37,559 nt of DNA. Source: Leptolyngbya sp. ES-bin-22. GTDB lineage: Bacteria > Cyanobacteriota > Cyanobacteriia > Leptolyngbyales > Leptolyngbyaceae. The translations under genes and the position numbers were made by a program. Positions within the stretch are counted from its first letter, which is position 1. Each line of letters begins with the position of its first letter. Below are positions 10,496 through 20,900 of the stretch, in pieces. The notes below the pieces were generated by a model, which was not told where the DNA came from, searched no databases, and saw only the letters and a list, made by a program, of their open reading frames with translations. The stretch is taken from contig JACMKO010000461.1 in assembly GCA_014380065.1 (NCBI GenBank), positions 1-37,559 on the forward strand. The letters are read 5' to 3'.

Positions 10496-10628
10496 GGTGC
10501 GGGGGGTAAAATGACAGAACAGTTACAGGGCAAGGGTTGCAAAGTGTGGCATGTCTGGTGCATCTTGCTTCGAGCGACCGAAGCTGCACTCTTACACAAT
10601 GCCTGTACCCTACACCCTATTCTCCCCG

Positions 10629-10844
10629 CTACCCTTCCTGATTAACGAAGGGCAACAAAGCGATGATGCGGGCACGCTTGATGGATTGAGTCAGGGCGCG
10701 CTGCTGCTTTGCCGTCAAGCCCGTAATGCGACGAGGTAGAATCTTGCCACGCTCGGTGATAAATTTGCGGAGCAAGTCAACGTCTTTGTAGTCGATGGGA
10801 TCTTCGGGCTTGACTGGCGAAACCCGGCGGCGGAAGTAAGTCAT
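10629..10844 (-). CDS. rpsR: 30S ribosomal protein S18
   Basis: [66 protein letters not shown]. Confidence 0.97.
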   Translation of the reverse strand: MTYFRRRVSPVKPEDPIDYKDVDLLRKFITERGKILPRRITGLTAKQQRALTQSIKRARIIALLPFVNQEG

Positions 10845-10853
10845 AGCTGAGAG

Positions 10854-10888
10854 TAGTGTTTAGTTTTTAGTGATTGGTCTTTAGTGAG
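10854..10888. repeat. Imperfect heptamer array upstream of rpsR
   Basis: TAGTGTT TAGTTTT TAGTGAT TGGTCTT TAGTGAG in continuous 7-bp register. Confidence 0.75.
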
Positions 10889-10968
10889 CCAGCCTGCAAG
10901 AAGCCAGCAGGAAAGCAACGGATGGCAGTAGAAAGTAACCCTGCAAAGGCTTATCGCTTCTTGCAACG

Positions 10969-11163
10969 CTACTTGATTTCTTTGTGCACAACATGCTTAT
11001 TGCAGTGCGGACAGAACTTGTTTAGCTCGATGCGTGCAGTAGTATTGCGACGATTTTTAGTGGATGTGTAACGAGAAACCCCTGGCGATCGCTTATTGGG
11101 ATTAGTGCGACACTCGATACATTCCAACGTAATTACAATGCGGACACCTTTACTCTTAGCCAT
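10969..11163 (-). CDS. rpmG: 50S ribosomal protein L33 (Cys-containing form)
   Basis: [64 protein letters not shown]; start set at the internal ATG (11161-11163) rather than the longer ORF; two CxxC motifs. Confidence 0.96.
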   Translation of the reverse strand: MAKSKGVRIVITLECIECRTNPNKRSPGVSRYTSTKNRRNTTARIELNKFCPHCNKHVVHKEIK

Positions 11164-11209
11164 AATCCCACAAGTCAGTGAAGAAGGACGATCAATACGC
11201 AAACATTCA

Positions 11210-11737
11210 TTATTTCACACGATCGCTCAATTGAGCAATGATCTTTTTTACTTTAATGTCAAGTGAGTAGCCTCGACGGGTTTGAATGACGACTGTACGC
11301 GCGAAGCGATCGTGCCACGCCTGCCGAAACTCATCGTCTAGAAACGCCAAGCCACAGTCGATCAGCAGCGGGATGGGCGCGACCAGAATTAGACCATTGG
11401 TTGGACTCAGATTTACCAAACCGAGCAAAATTAGTAAGCTCCCACAACCCGTGAGCGCTTCCCGTTTGGTCAGCTCTACTAAGCCTGGCATTGACCGGAA
11501 TTTAGGATCGAGCACTTTCATGTCTAGCGCCCACCGTCCCAAACTTTGCCCCTGATTTTTGACGACAAGAATGACTCGTAGCCCATACCAACTCAAGATA
11601 AAGAGAGGGATAACGGCGCTGGCTCCGCCCAACGTACTAAGCAGAGACGCGGCACCGAAATCGATCGCAAAGGCTGCGATGCGTCGATCGTTCGGCACTC
11701 TGGGAAAGCGTCGGGATGAATCTAAACCACTACGCAT
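11210..11737 (-). CDS. RDD-family membrane protein
   Basis: [40 protein letters not shown] typical of RDD domains. Confidence 0.85.
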   Translation of the reverse strand: MRSGLDSSRRFPRVPNDRRIAAFAIDFGAASLLSTLGGASAVIPLFILSWYGLRVILVVKNQGQSLGRWALDMKVLDPKFRSMPGLVELTKREALTGCGSLLILLGLVNLSPTNGLILVAPIPLLIDCGLAFLDDEFRQAWHDRFARTVVIQTRRGYSLDIKVKKIIAQLSDRVK

Positions 11738-11835
11738 CGCAAAGCCAAACGGTACTTACTTTATTCTAGGCGTGAAGGTTGTGCGATTGAGCGTTATGGC
11801 AATGATGACAGCGACCGTAGCACGCAATCGCGTCC

Positions 11836-12747
11836 TTAAGTTTCGGGTGATTCTCGCTTGGATGAGCTTTCTGGATCAGGCCTTTCCATGCTTGGACGCT
11901 TCGCCGCTGCGTCCTCACTAAGCGGTTTTTCAACGTTACGAGCCGTGAGTGGTGCGCCGCTCGTAGGCGCAGATTTCGCCCACAAATCGTCGGTTAGCAG
12001 CTCAGTCGGGTGTGTGCTTTGGGTCGTCGCGATCGCCTCAGATACTGGCTGACCTACGTTCGCCCGATCTGCTCTCGCTAACATGGGCTTAGTGTTTGAA
12101 CGCACGGGCGGCACAATCTGGTTTAACTGCAATCCTACAAGCGTAAAGTTTCGCCGAATCTTTTCAAGCGGATACGGGAGCGTCGCTGCAAATGCCGATT
12201 GGTTGGAGAGCATCACACTCGCAACGCTGACAGGCACCTGCACAAAGAGATTGCAAGCAAGGAAAGCAACAGCAGCTAGCAACAACCCCATAAAGTGCGA
12301 GGCGGGCAAAAGCGATGCAACGGATGCTGCGATCGGCGCAACTTCGTAGACCTGCCGCAGTACAACAATGAGTGCAACAGACACCAAGACAGCCAAAACG
12401 CGGTTGCGAGGCAGTTTAAACAGTGTCAAGAGTCTTCGTTGATCGTCAGTCAATGCGTCTGGCTTGACGCTCACTGCCACAAGGCTAAAGATATAGAACG
12501 GACGTTGCCACTGCATCCATAAAATGGGAGCGCTCCCTACCGCTGCAATCAGTAAAAGCTCTAGCCAAACTGGCAAAAAGGGATCGCCCACAGCAAGCCC
12601 AACTAGACATCCTTCCAGAAAGAGAGGGGACGCTGCCAATCCTGTAAGGTGAATCCAGAGATAGGGATCAGACCAAAACGATCGCATAGCTAACTTCAAC
12701 CGATGGAGCCATGCTAAGTATAGGGCTTGGTCTGATCCCTTACGCAA
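11836..12747 (-). CDS. Hypothetical integral membrane protein with disordered C-terminal tail
   Basis: 303 aa, several hydrophobic segments followed by a polar tail; coherent with neighbouring gene direction. Confidence 0.65.
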   Translation of the reverse strand: MRKGSDQALYLAWLHRLKLAMRSFWSDPYLWIHLTGLAASPLFLEGCLVGLAVGDPFLPVWLELLLIAAVGSAPILWMQWQRPFYIFSLVAVSVKPDALTDDQRRLLTLFKLPRNRVLAVLVSVALIVVLRQVYEVAPIAASVASLLPASHFMGLLLAAVAFLACNLFVQVPVSVASVMLSNQSAFAATLPYPLEKIRRNFTLVGLQLNQIVPPVRSNTKPMLARADRANVGQPVSEAIATTQSTHPTELLTDDLWAKSAPTSGAPLTARNVEKPLSEDAAAKRPSMERPDPESSSKRESPET

Positions 12748-12986
12748 GTTGCCTTTTTTCTAGAATAGACAAGCGGTGACACGTCTCAATCGCATCGTTT
12801 GCTTGGGATCGCTTGTGAAGACATCCAAGCACATCGCTTTGGATTTCGGACAACATACTTTATGTAGAGAAGCGGCAAACAACAGCCAGCGAGTAAACCT
12901 GTGTTTACTGTTGATCGCTGCTAACTGGAGCAGACTCACTTTGCTAGTTGCCATGTGGGCAACGCAAAGAAGTGGAGGAAATATCT

Positions 12987-13229
12987 CTACAGCTGCGAGT
13001 CTGAAGCTTGACGCTGCTGTTTTACTGCCTGTAGCTGCTGCAAAAGCGAATCCGCTTCCGCTTGAAGATGAAGAAATTTGACTTGCTGATCCAGTTGATA
13101 CTGGGATTTCATGGCTTTAATCAAGCGAGAACGCTGCTGATCAACCGCCACTGCTTCATCGCTCTGGGTTTGCTGCACTTGGGTATTGGACGCACGAATC
13201 GGGCTATCGGTCGCTAATTGGCTAGTCAT
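12987..13229 (-). CDS. Small coiled-coil hypothetical protein
   Basis: 80 aa, Gln-rich heptad-like MKSQYQLDQQVKFLHLQAEADSLLQQLQAVKQQRQ; resembles short conserved cyanobacterial proteins. Confidence 0.6.
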   Translation of the reverse strand: MTSQLATDSPIRASNTQVQQTQSDEAVAVDQQRSRLIKAMKSQYQLDQQVKFLHLQAEADSLLQQLQAVKQQRQASDSQL

Positions 13230-13681
13230 TTGTACTCACTCACACAGCAGGTATAATCTTAACCCAAACTTTACATAAAATTGTAGTTGACTACATTGGC
13301 AGATTCTAAGTGAAAAAGCCAGTTCTCTAGCTGGGTAAAACTACGGAAGTTGAACGCTAACGAGATTAACGGTTTGAGGTGTTCGACTTGCAGCGGTTTT
13401 CAGTTGCATTCACTACACTACACTCCACACCCGCACTAAAGTGTGGTTGATTGATCTGACAAAGGCTGTAGTTTGGGTGGCGATCGCTCTCAAGCACTGT
13501 TTACTTATAAAGCTGGCTTTGGACAACGCCACTATGCTCAGCGATTGGCGTTTGGTTGGATACTAAATCTCTGCTAAAGCTTTGAGTCTTGCTCATTGGC
13601 TCACCAAAGTCATCCGACAGCCAAGAGCACTCGGCGATCGAGGTAAAATGAGCATTCAGGGTAAACTAATCCTGATGCCAC

Positions 13682-13748
13682 TGCCAACTACCGCTTGCCG
13701 CTAAACCCATGAAACATTGGCATAGCGGCAAAAAAGCCGTAGTCGGCA
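13682..13748 (+). promoter_or_regulatory. Structured 5' leader upstream of thrC
   Basis: TTGCCGCTA (13695-13703)/TAGCGGCAA (13723-13731) perfect 9-bp arms, extended by CTAC-GC/GC-GTAG and TGCC (13682-13685)/GGCA (13745-13748). Confidence 0.45.
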
Positions 13749-13792
13749 ACGTTGCTCTTGACAAACCTGTTTAGCTCGATCGCGTAACTCCT

Positions 13793-14926
13793 GTGACCAT
13801 AGCGTTATCTGTCGATTCTCATAGCCATTCTGCAAGCCCTTCTAACCACGTTGCCACAACACCGAAAGCTGGCTGGCACGGGTTGATTGAGGCGTATCGT
13901 TCCTACCTGCCCGTTACCGACCAAACGCCTATTGTGACGTTGCACGAGGGTAATACACCTTTGATCCCCATGCCAGCGATCGCGGCACAAATCGGCAGGC
14001 AGGTACAGGTGCTTGTGAAGTACGACGGGCTAAATCCAACCGGAAGCTTCAAAGACCGGGGCATGACGATGGCAATCTCCAAGGCAAAGGAAGCAGGAGC
14101 AAAGGCGGTAATTTGCGCCAGCACAGGCAATACGTCTGCGGCTGCGGCTGCCTATGCTCGTCGTGGCGGTATGCGAGCCTTTGTGCTGATTCCCGAGGGC
14201 TACGTCGCGTTGGGCAAATTGGCGCAGGCGTTGCTATACGGAGCAGAAGTGATGGCAATTAAAGGCAATTTTGATCAGGCGTTGACGATCGTGCGGGAAA
14301 TGTCGGAGCATTACCCTGTGACATTGGTCAACTCGGTGAACCCGTATCGACTGGAAGGGCAAAAAACTGCTGCCTTTGAAGTTGTCGATGCGCTGGGCGA
14401 TGCGCCTGATTGGCTCTGCATCCCTGTCGGCAATGCGGGCAACATCACGGCTTATTGGATGGGCTTTTGCCAGTACCACCAGGAGCAGCGCTGCACAAAA
14501 TTGCCCCGTATGATGGGCTTTCAGGCGGCTGGAGCCGCTCCACTGATTACAGGACAACGTGTAGCACATCCCGAAACGCTTGCAACTGCCATTCGGATTG
14601 GTAACCCGGCGAACTGGGAACGGGCGATCGCCGTACAGCACGCCAGCCAGGGCAAATTTACTGCCGTTACCGATGCTGAAATCCTGGATGCTTACCGTCT
14701 GTTAGCATCCGAGGAAGGCATCTTCTGCGAACCCGCCAGCGCTGCCTCGGTTGCAGGGCTGTTGAAAGTAAAAGAGCAAGTGCCATCCGGTGCCACTGTC
14801 GTCTGCGTCTTAACGGGCAACGGTCTTAAAGACCCGGACACTGCTATCAAGCACAGCAACAACCAACTTCACCAGGGGATCGAGCCAGACTTAAACGCTG
14901 TGGCTCATGCAATGGGGTTTGAGTAG
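13793..14926 (+). CDS. thrC: Threonine synthase
   Basis: PLP-enzyme motifs [53 protein letters not shown] start. Confidence 0.95.
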   Translation: MTIALSVDSHSHSASPSNHVATTPKAGWHGLIEAYRSYLPVTDQTPIVTLHEGNTPLIPMPAIAAQIGRQVQVLVKYDGLNPTGSFKDRGMTMAISKAKEAGAKAVICASTGNTSAAAAAYARRGGMRAFVLIPEGYVALGKLAQALLYGAEVMAIKGNFDQALTIVREMSEHYPVTLVNSVNPYRLEGQKTAAFEVVDALGDAPDWLCIPVGNAGNITAYWMGFCQYHQEQRCTKLPRMMGFQAAGAAPLITGQRVAHPETLATAIRIGNPANWERAIAVQHASQGKFTAVTDAEILDAYRLLASEEGIFCEPASAASVAGLLKVKEQVPSGATVVCVLTGNGLKDPDTAIKHSNNQLHQGIEPDLNAVAHAMGFE

Positions 14927-15002
14927 AAAGGCTGAAGGATGAAAGCTAAAGGCTCAATCATTTAGCCTTCATCCTTTAGCTTTCATCCTTTCATCTCTAG
15001 CC
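14927..15002. repeat. Heptamer array forming an 18-bp hairpin between convergent thrC and fabI
   Basis: AAGGATGAAAGCTAAAGG (14935-14952) / CCTTTAGCTTTCATCCTT (14973-14990), perfect; built from 7-mers AAAGGCT GAAGGAT GAAAGCT AAAGGCT ... TTTAGCC TTCATCC TTTAGCT TTCATCC TTTCATC TCTAGCC. Confidence 0.9.
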
Positions 15003-15788
15003 TTTCGTTTCTGACATGCCCATGACTTCGTAGCCTGCATCGACGTAGAGAATTTGACCAGTAATGCCACTTGCCAAATCGCTGCAAAGGAATGTGGCGG
15101 CATTACCGACTTCGATTTGCGTTACCGTTCGCCGCAGGGGGGCTACTTGTTCAACGTGGTGAATCATGTCCAGGATGCCGCCGACGGCTGAAGAGGCAAG
15201 TGTGCGGATGGGTCCTGCCGAAATCGCATTGACGCGAATATTGTGTGGACCGAGGTCGGCTGCCAGGTAGCGTACATTCATCTCCAACGCTGCTTTAGCA
15301 ATGCCCATGACGTTATAGTTGGGAATCACTCGTGCGCCGCCAATGTAGGTCAGTGTGACGATGCTGCCACCTTCAGTCATCAGCGGTTTTGCCGCTGCAC
15401 ATAGTCTGATGAGGGAGTAGGCGCTGACACCCAAAGCTGTGGTGAAGCCTTCACGTGAGGTATTCACAAAATTTCCGGTTAAATCTTCTTTGTTGGCAAA
15501 CGCAAGGCAGTGAATGAGGATATCTAACGTACCCCATTTTTCTTTCACGATCGCAAAAGTCTCATCCACCTGGGCATCATCCTGGACGTTACAGGGCACG
15601 AAGAGACTGGGTTGCAAGGATTCTACCAGGTCAGCAACTTTTTTTTCGGCGCGTCCTTTCTCGTCTGGCAGATAGGTAATGCCAATGTTTGCGCCTGCTT
15701 TATGAAGCTGTTGGGCAATGCCCCAGGCGATCGAACGATTGTTGGCAATGCCTGTCACAAGCGCATTTTTTCCAGTCAGGTCTAGCAT
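14997..15788 (-). CDS. fabI: Enoyl-[acyl-carrier-protein] reductase (NADH)
   Basis: MLDLTGKNALVTGIANNRSIAWGIAQQLHKAGANIGITYLPDEKGR; SDR-type FabI motifs NVMGIAKAALEMNVRYLAADLGPHNIRVNAISAGPIRTLASSAV. Confidence 0.96.
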   Translation of the reverse strand: MLDLTGKNALVTGIANNRSIAWGIAQQLHKAGANIGITYLPDEKGRAEKKVADLVESLQPSLFVPCNVQDDAQVDETFAIVKEKWGTLDILIHCLAFANKEDLTGNFVNTSREGFTTALGVSAYSLIRLCAAAKPLMTEGGSIVTLTYIGGARVIPNYNVMGIAKAALEMNVRYLAADLGPHNIRVNAISAGPIRTLASSAVGGILDMIHHVEQVAPLRRTVTQIEVGNAATFLCSDLASGITGQILYVDAGYEVMGMSETKG

Positions 15789-16236
15789 AACGATCTATCA
15801 ACAGCAACGTAGAGTGCTTCAAGAATACTCAAAGATGGGACATAACGGGTAGCGCGTAGAGGTCGATATTCTTGCTGCTCCACTACTTAACGGAGTGCAG
15901 ATAGCTAGCTCCAGCTCAAGGAGCGCATAGGTTCATTGTCCAACGCATGTCTGTTCAACGGGAAAGCTTTAAGTCAAGCGAGATCATTTTTGAGTCAATT
16001 TGCTGTAGTTGAGATAATTTTAAGCTGTTGTCGCTTTTACTTTTACGTTCGTAGCAGCATTCAAATTACGGAGATCTTCCATAAGGTGATAAACGTTGCG
16101 ATCGCTGCATGAATGTGTAACATCAGGCACAAAAAAGCAGCCCAGAGTAAGTTTAAGTGTTCTAAGCTACAAACACTTTCGGACTGTTTTGTTTGTGGCA
16201 AAGCTGGGCAGTTTCTTGGGCACCAGGTAAGGGGAT

Positions 16237-16908
16237 ATGGTAGTGACGCAAGATAGACCGCTGGCATCTGTATTTCGCCAAATGAGTGGGGGGGCATTTC
16301 CACCCGTTGTTGAAACGTTTGAACGGGGTAAGACCATTTTCTTTCCAGGTGATCCGGCAGAGCGCGTGTATTTCTTGCTGCGAGGAGCCGTCAAGCTTTC
16401 TAGAGTTTACGAGGCGGGTGAGGAGATTACCGTCGCGTTGCTGCGAGAGAATAGCGTTTTCGGTGTTTTATCGCTCATCACAGGGCATAAGTCCGATCGC
16501 TTTTATCATGCGGTTGCGTTTACGCCAGCAGAGTTACTTTCGGTGCCGATCGAACAAGTCGAGAAAGCACTCAAAGAGAACCCTGAGCTATCAATGATTT
16601 TGCTTCGCGGTCTGTCGTCCCGGATTCTGCAAACCGAGATGATGATCGAAACGTTAGCACACCGCGATATGGGTTCCCGATTAGTCAGCTTTTTGCTGAT
16701 TCTATGTCGCGACTTTGGCGTGCCGACCAACGACGGCATTACGATCGACCTCAAACTGTCTCATCAGGCGATCGCAGAGGCGATTGGCTCGACCCGCGTC
16801 ACCGTCACTCGTCTACTGGGCGACCTGCGACAAGACACAATGATCTCGATTCACAAGAAAAAGATCACCGTGCACAATCCAGTCACGCTAAGTCAGCAGT
16901 TTACGTAG
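16237..16908 (+). CDS. ntcA: Global nitrogen regulator NtcA (CRP/FNR family)
   Basis: Full-length NtcA-like sequence with C-terminal helix-turn-helix [25 protein letters not shown]. Confidence 0.97.
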   Translation: MVVTQDRPLASVFRQMSGGAFPPVVETFERGKTIFFPGDPAERVYFLLRGAVKLSRVYEAGEEITVALLRENSVFGVLSLITGHKSDRFYHAVAFTPAELLSVPIEQVEKALKENPELSMILLRGLSSRILQTEMMIETLAHRDMGSRLVSFLLILCRDFGVPTNDGITIDLKLSHQAIAEAIGSTRVTVTRLLGDLRQDTMISIHKKKITVHNPVTLSQQFT

Positions 16909-16933
16909 CTGTTGGTTTCTAGCTGTTAGTTTT
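16906..16933. repeat. Heptamer array beginning at the ntcA stop codon
   Basis: TAGCTGT TGGTTTC TAGCTGT TAGTTTT; the first TAG is the ntcA stop. Confidence 0.7.
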
Positions 16934-17093
16934 TTGTAAAAGTAGAGTGGGTGCCCAAAATTTCTCACTCCTCACCGCTGCAAAACACAAATTGAGCCAC
17001 GTGCTACAAAGTTTATGACTTAAGGTAGGCTGTATGTGAACTCGCCCTAACAGCTTCATCGGGCTTTTGAATCGGGGCTTCTGGAGTGTAAGT

Positions 17094-18419
17094 GTGTCCG
17101 GCGGGGAAATCCTGATTTTGGCAGTGCTGATACTTGGTGCGGTCATTGCCACGTTGGGCGATCGCATCGGCACTCGTGTTGGTAAAGCGCGTCTCAGCTT
17201 GTTTAAGCTGCGTCCCCGCAAGACGGCAACGCTGGTCACAATCATCACAGGTATTCTCATTTCAGCCTCGACGCTGGGAATCTTATTCGCCGCTAGTAAC
17301 CAACTGCGAACCGGGGTTTTTGAGCTAGACACTATTCAGCGACGCTTGCGAAACACGCGCACTGAACTTGAACAAGCCAGACAACAGCAAGGGCAAATTG
17401 AGACTGAACTGACAAAATCACGCTCCGATCGCGAGTCAGCGAAGAAACAGCTTGCAGAAACCAACCAGTCGTTAAAAGGGGCAATTGCTGAGCGATCGCG
17501 CGCTCAGGCAGAAACAGCCCGCATTCAGACAGCGCTGAGTCTCACTCAAGGTCGGCTGGCGAATGTCTCTCAACAGGCGCTACGGTTGCGGTCGGAGATT
17601 GGTCAACTGCAAGCAGCCCGCGATCGTGTGATCGCGCAGCGCGAGCAGGAAATTCGAGCGCGCGACCAAATTATTCGTCAGCGCGAAGCCCGCCTTAAAG
17701 ATCTGGAAACGCAGCAAGAAGACCTGGCAAGAAGCGTGCAAGCCTTACAGTTAACCGCACAAGGGTTACGCATCGGCAACGTGGTCATTCAGCGTGGGCA
17801 AGTGCTTGCTTCTCTATCAATTCGCACAACCAATACAGCGACGGCAAAACAAGCGATCGACCAACTGTTGCGAGATGCCAACCAAAATGCCATTCGATTC
17901 GTACGTCCGGGCACCTCAGAGCGGCTTGTGCAAATTACCAGCGCCGATGTCAAGCAGCTCATCGAACAAATTGATGATGGGCAAGACTATGTTGTGCGCA
18001 TCTACTCTGGTGCTAACTACCTTGTTGGTGAAAAGTTTATCCAGGTGTTTGCTGATGCGGTGCGGAATCGAGTTGTTTTTCTGGCAGGCGATGTTGTAGC
18101 AGGCACGTCGCTGAATCCCTCAACCGTGTCGGATGATGAAATTCAACAGCGCATTAACCAACTGCTGGCTGCTGCTAATTTTCGTGCCCGTAACCTTGGA
18201 ATCCTGACTGATTCGGTGCAAATTGGGCGGATTCAAGATGTCATCACCTTTATTGAACAGTTAAAGCAATACAAGCAAACGATCGAGCTAAGGGCAGTCA
18301 CCTCAGATGTGACCTACACGGCTGGACCTCTTAATATCGATTTAGTCGCCAGCCAGAATGGACAGGTGTTGCTCCGCACAAAGAACCTGGCACCAACAAC
18401 GAGTGGGCAGAATCCCTAA
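17094..18419 (+). CDS. DUF3084-family membrane/coiled-coil protein
   Basis: SGGEILILAVLILGAVIATLGDRIGTRVGKARLSLFKLRPRKTATLVTIITG followed by a long coiled coil; in-frame GTG at 17094 preferred over the TTG at 17067. Confidence 0.9.
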   Translation: MSGGEILILAVLILGAVIATLGDRIGTRVGKARLSLFKLRPRKTATLVTIITGILISASTLGILFAASNQLRTGVFELDTIQRRLRNTRTELEQARQQQGQIETELTKSRSDRESAKKQLAETNQSLKGAIAERSRAQAETARIQTALSLTQGRLANVSQQALRLRSEIGQLQAARDRVIAQREQEIRARDQIIRQREARLKDLETQQEDLARSVQALQLTAQGLRIGNVVIQRGQVLASLSIRTTNTATAKQAIDQLLRDANQNAIRFVRPGTSERLVQITSADVKQLIEQIDDGQDYVVRIYSGANYLVGEKFIQVFADAVRNRVVFLAGDVVAGTSLNPSTVSDDEIQQRINQLLAAANFRARNLGILTDSVQIGRIQDVITFIEQLKQYKQTIELRAVTSDVTYTAGPLNIDLVASQNGQVLLRTKNLAPTTSGQNP

Positions 18420-18442
18420 CGGTTTCACTTTCATGCTCTGCT

Positions 18443-18898
18443 ATGCACCCTAGCCCTTTGTTTCAACCTGCCCCATCCTCTGATCAGCCTGTCATCTTAG
18501 GGTTTGACCCTGGTCGTCGTAAGTGTGGGCTGGCAGTCATTGGGGTCGATCGCACGCTGCGCTACCACCAGGTGATTGAGGCAGAGTCAGCGATCGCCAC
18601 CATTCAAACGCTCCGTCAGCAATTTCCCATTTCCTTGCTGGTCATGGGCGATCAAACCACTGCCAAAGACTGGAAGCAAAGGTTAAACCACGAATTGCCA
18701 GACCCACTCCGCATCATCATGGTCGATGAGCGTCACAGTAGTCTGGAAGCCCGCGATCGCTACTGGCAAATGTACCCCGCCAAAGGACTTACAAGCCTGA
18801 TTCCCCAATCATTTCGCACAATCCCCAGACCGATCGACGATATTGTGGCGATTCTTTTGATTGAGCGATACCTGGAGCGGCTGGTGGATGAGGGATGA
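18443..18898 (+). CDS. YqgF/RuvC-fold nuclease-like protein
   Basis: VILGFDPGRRKCGLAVIGVDRTL N-terminus and VDERHSSLEARDRY motif typical of YqgF/RuvX-like RNase H-fold proteins. Confidence 0.85.
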   Translation: MHPSPLFQPAPSSDQPVILGFDPGRRKCGLAVIGVDRTLRYHQVIEAESAIATIQTLRQQFPISLLVMGDQTTAKDWKQRLNHELPDPLRIIMVDERHSSLEARDRYWQMYPAKGLTSLIPQSFRTIPRPIDDIVAILLIERYLERLVDEG

Positions 18899-18942
18899 GG
18901 GATGAGGGCAAATTAACTCGAAACCCAAAACTCAAAACTCAA
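18887..18942. repeat. Heptamer arrays spanning the stop codon of the YqgF-like gene
   Basis: GATGAGG x3 (18887-18907; stop TGA at 18896-18898 inside) then AACTCGA AACCCAA AACTCAA AACTCAA (18915-18942). Confidence 0.85.
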
Positions 18943-19049
18943 AGCTTCCCCTTCTTCCCTTTACACTTATTCACAAATCCCTTGCTGACTTGGTTAGAGG
19001 TACAATTCGCGATAGGCTAAGAGAGCATTAAGAGCGATCGAAATTGACT

Positions 19050-20105
19050 ATGACTGCGTTTTCAACCTCTGAAACGGCTGTATCCAATACTCTTCCCCCC
19101 AGTGATTCGCGGCAGCGAGTCAGCCAATTCCTGCGCGATCTGCAAGATCAGATTTGTCAGGGGCTAGAACAAGTGGATAGCGAAGGCACCTTTCAAGAAG
19201 ATAGCTGGGTGCGGGAAGAAGGTGGCGGCGGGCGATCGCGTGTTTTAAGAGAAGGCGGCATCTTTGAACAGGGCGGGGTCAATTTTTCAGAAGTATGGGG
19301 TAAGGATCTACCCCCGTCGATCGTCATGCAGCGCCCAGAAGCCAGAGGCTACGAGTTCTACGCCACAGGCACATCAATGGTGTTGCATCCGCGCAATCCC
19401 TACATTCCTACTGTGCATCTCAACTACCGCTATTTTGAAGCGGGTCCCGTCTGGTGGTTTGGGGGCGGCATCGACCTTACGCCTTACTATCCGTTTGCCG
19501 AAGATGTTGTGCACTTTCATCAAACGCTGAAGCAGGCGTGCGATCGCCACCATCCAGAGTATTACCCTACATTTAAGCTCTGGTGCGACGAATACTTTTA
19601 TCTCAAGCACCGTCAGGAAACGCGCGGCGTAGGTGGTATCTTCTTTGATTATCAAGATACGCAAGGCATTCTTTATCCCGTAGCCTATCCTGGTTCTCAA
19701 AGCGACACGGCAGCAGCGCACCACAGTCAAGCGGTTGGTGCCGTTAAGGGACGCACCTGGGAGGATCTATTCGGGTTTATTCAAAGCTGCGGTACGGCGT
19801 TTTTGCCTGCTTACCTGCCAATTGTCGAACGGCGGCAGGCACAAGCCTACAGTGAGCGTGAGCGCAACTTCCAGCTTTATCGGCGCGGTCGCTATGTCGA
19901 ATTTAACCTGGTATACGATCGAGGCACGATTTTTGGGTTGCAGACGAATGGACGCACTGAGTCAATTCTCATGTCCCTACCGCCTTTAGTCCGCTGGGAG
20001 TACGGCTATACCCCAGAACCAAACACCCCGGAAGCTGCACTTTATGAAACCTTTTTAAAGCCGCAAGATTGGGTAAATTGGACACTGCCAACGCAAGGAG
20101 TCTAG
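19050..20105 (+). CDS. hemF: Oxygen-dependent coproporphyrinogen III oxidase
   Basis: [31 protein letters not shown]-like block, [51 protein letters not shown] at 19050 within the ORF opening at 19044. Confidence 0.97.
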   Translation: MTAFSTSETAVSNTLPPSDSRQRVSQFLRDLQDQICQGLEQVDSEGTFQEDSWVREEGGGGRSRVLREGGIFEQGGVNFSEVWGKDLPPSIVMQRPEARGYEFYATGTSMVLHPRNPYIPTVHLNYRYFEAGPVWWFGGGIDLTPYYPFAEDVVHFHQTLKQACDRHHPEYYPTFKLWCDEYFYLKHRQETRGVGGIFFDYQDTQGILYPVAYPGSQSDTAAAHHSQAVGAVKGRTWEDLFGFIQSCGTAFLPAYLPIVERRQAQAYSERERNFQLYRRGRYVEFNLVYDRGTIFGLQTNGRTESILMSLPPLVRWEYGYTPEPNTPEAALYETFLKPQDWVNWTLPTQGV

Positions 20106-20375
20106 GATAGACTGCTTGTAGGTCAGCTTTTTATTCGATGCAGTACTTAGACTCGACAGAGGTTAAATTGAAGTGTAGCCAGTGTTTGTGTGAGCAGGCG
20201 TGGTTTTGGGTGCAGGAAGCAGCGCTTTTAGTCTAATCCTGTGAGCTGCTGGCGATCGAGCCACCAGTTTTACACGCTTGAATTTACGTACTTTAAGGCT
20301 AAAGACGTATGGCAGATCTTCAGTTAGAATCAGCCCAAGCATCAACCGTTCGTAGGGGAGGGTAAAGCGGTCTTT

Positions 20376-20756
20376 ATGGAGCAGAAATCAATTCACATGG
20401 AGCAGAAAACCCATACAACCCAGGACGGCACAACCGTCATCGTGTTAACGCCTACAGGACGGCTTGACATCACAACTGCATGGCAGTTTCGTCTCAAGCT
20501 GCAAGAGTGTATCTCTAAGCTCAGCCGCCATGTGGTGGTAAATCTTGGGCAGGTTAACTTTATCGATAGTTCTGGGTTGACCTCTCTTGTGGCGGGTATG
20601 CGTGATGCTGACAAGGTGCGCGGCAGTTTCCGCATTTGCAACGTTCATCCTGAAGCCAAGCTCGTCTTTGAAGTAACGATGATGGATTCAGTGTTTGAAA
20701 TTTTTGAAACCGAGCAGGAAGCTTTAGAAGGAGTGCCAAGAGGCATTGCGAGTTGA
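20376..20756 (+). CDS. STAS-domain anti-sigma-factor antagonist-like protein
   Basis: STAS core VVVNLGQVNFIDSSGLTSLVAGMRDA with conserved DSSGL. Confidence 0.9.
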   Translation: MEQKSIHMEQKTHTTQDGTTVIVLTPTGRLDITTAWQFRLKLQECISKLSRHVVVNLGQVNFIDSSGLTSLVAGMRDADKVRGSFRICNVHPEAKLVFEVTMMDSVFEIFETEQEALEGVPRGIAS

Positions 20757-20900
20757 TAGAGTCAGACAATTAACGCCTTGCTCTTTGCAGTAACGCTGGA
20801 TTCATTGTCAGCGTTGCGAGCGCCATAAACTAAGAAATTTTGCATAGTCGTGCACTGATTTCCTACAGATAGCGTAGTCTTTAGATTGTTAACGCTATCT

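Noticed and set aside
11559-11921. 120-aa plus-strand ORF across the RDD gene and neighbour
   Set aside because: Overlaps two minus-strand genes and has composition of a shadow ORF.
14234-14641. 135-aa minus-strand ORF inside thrC
   Set aside because: Antisense shadow of conserved thrC coding sequence.
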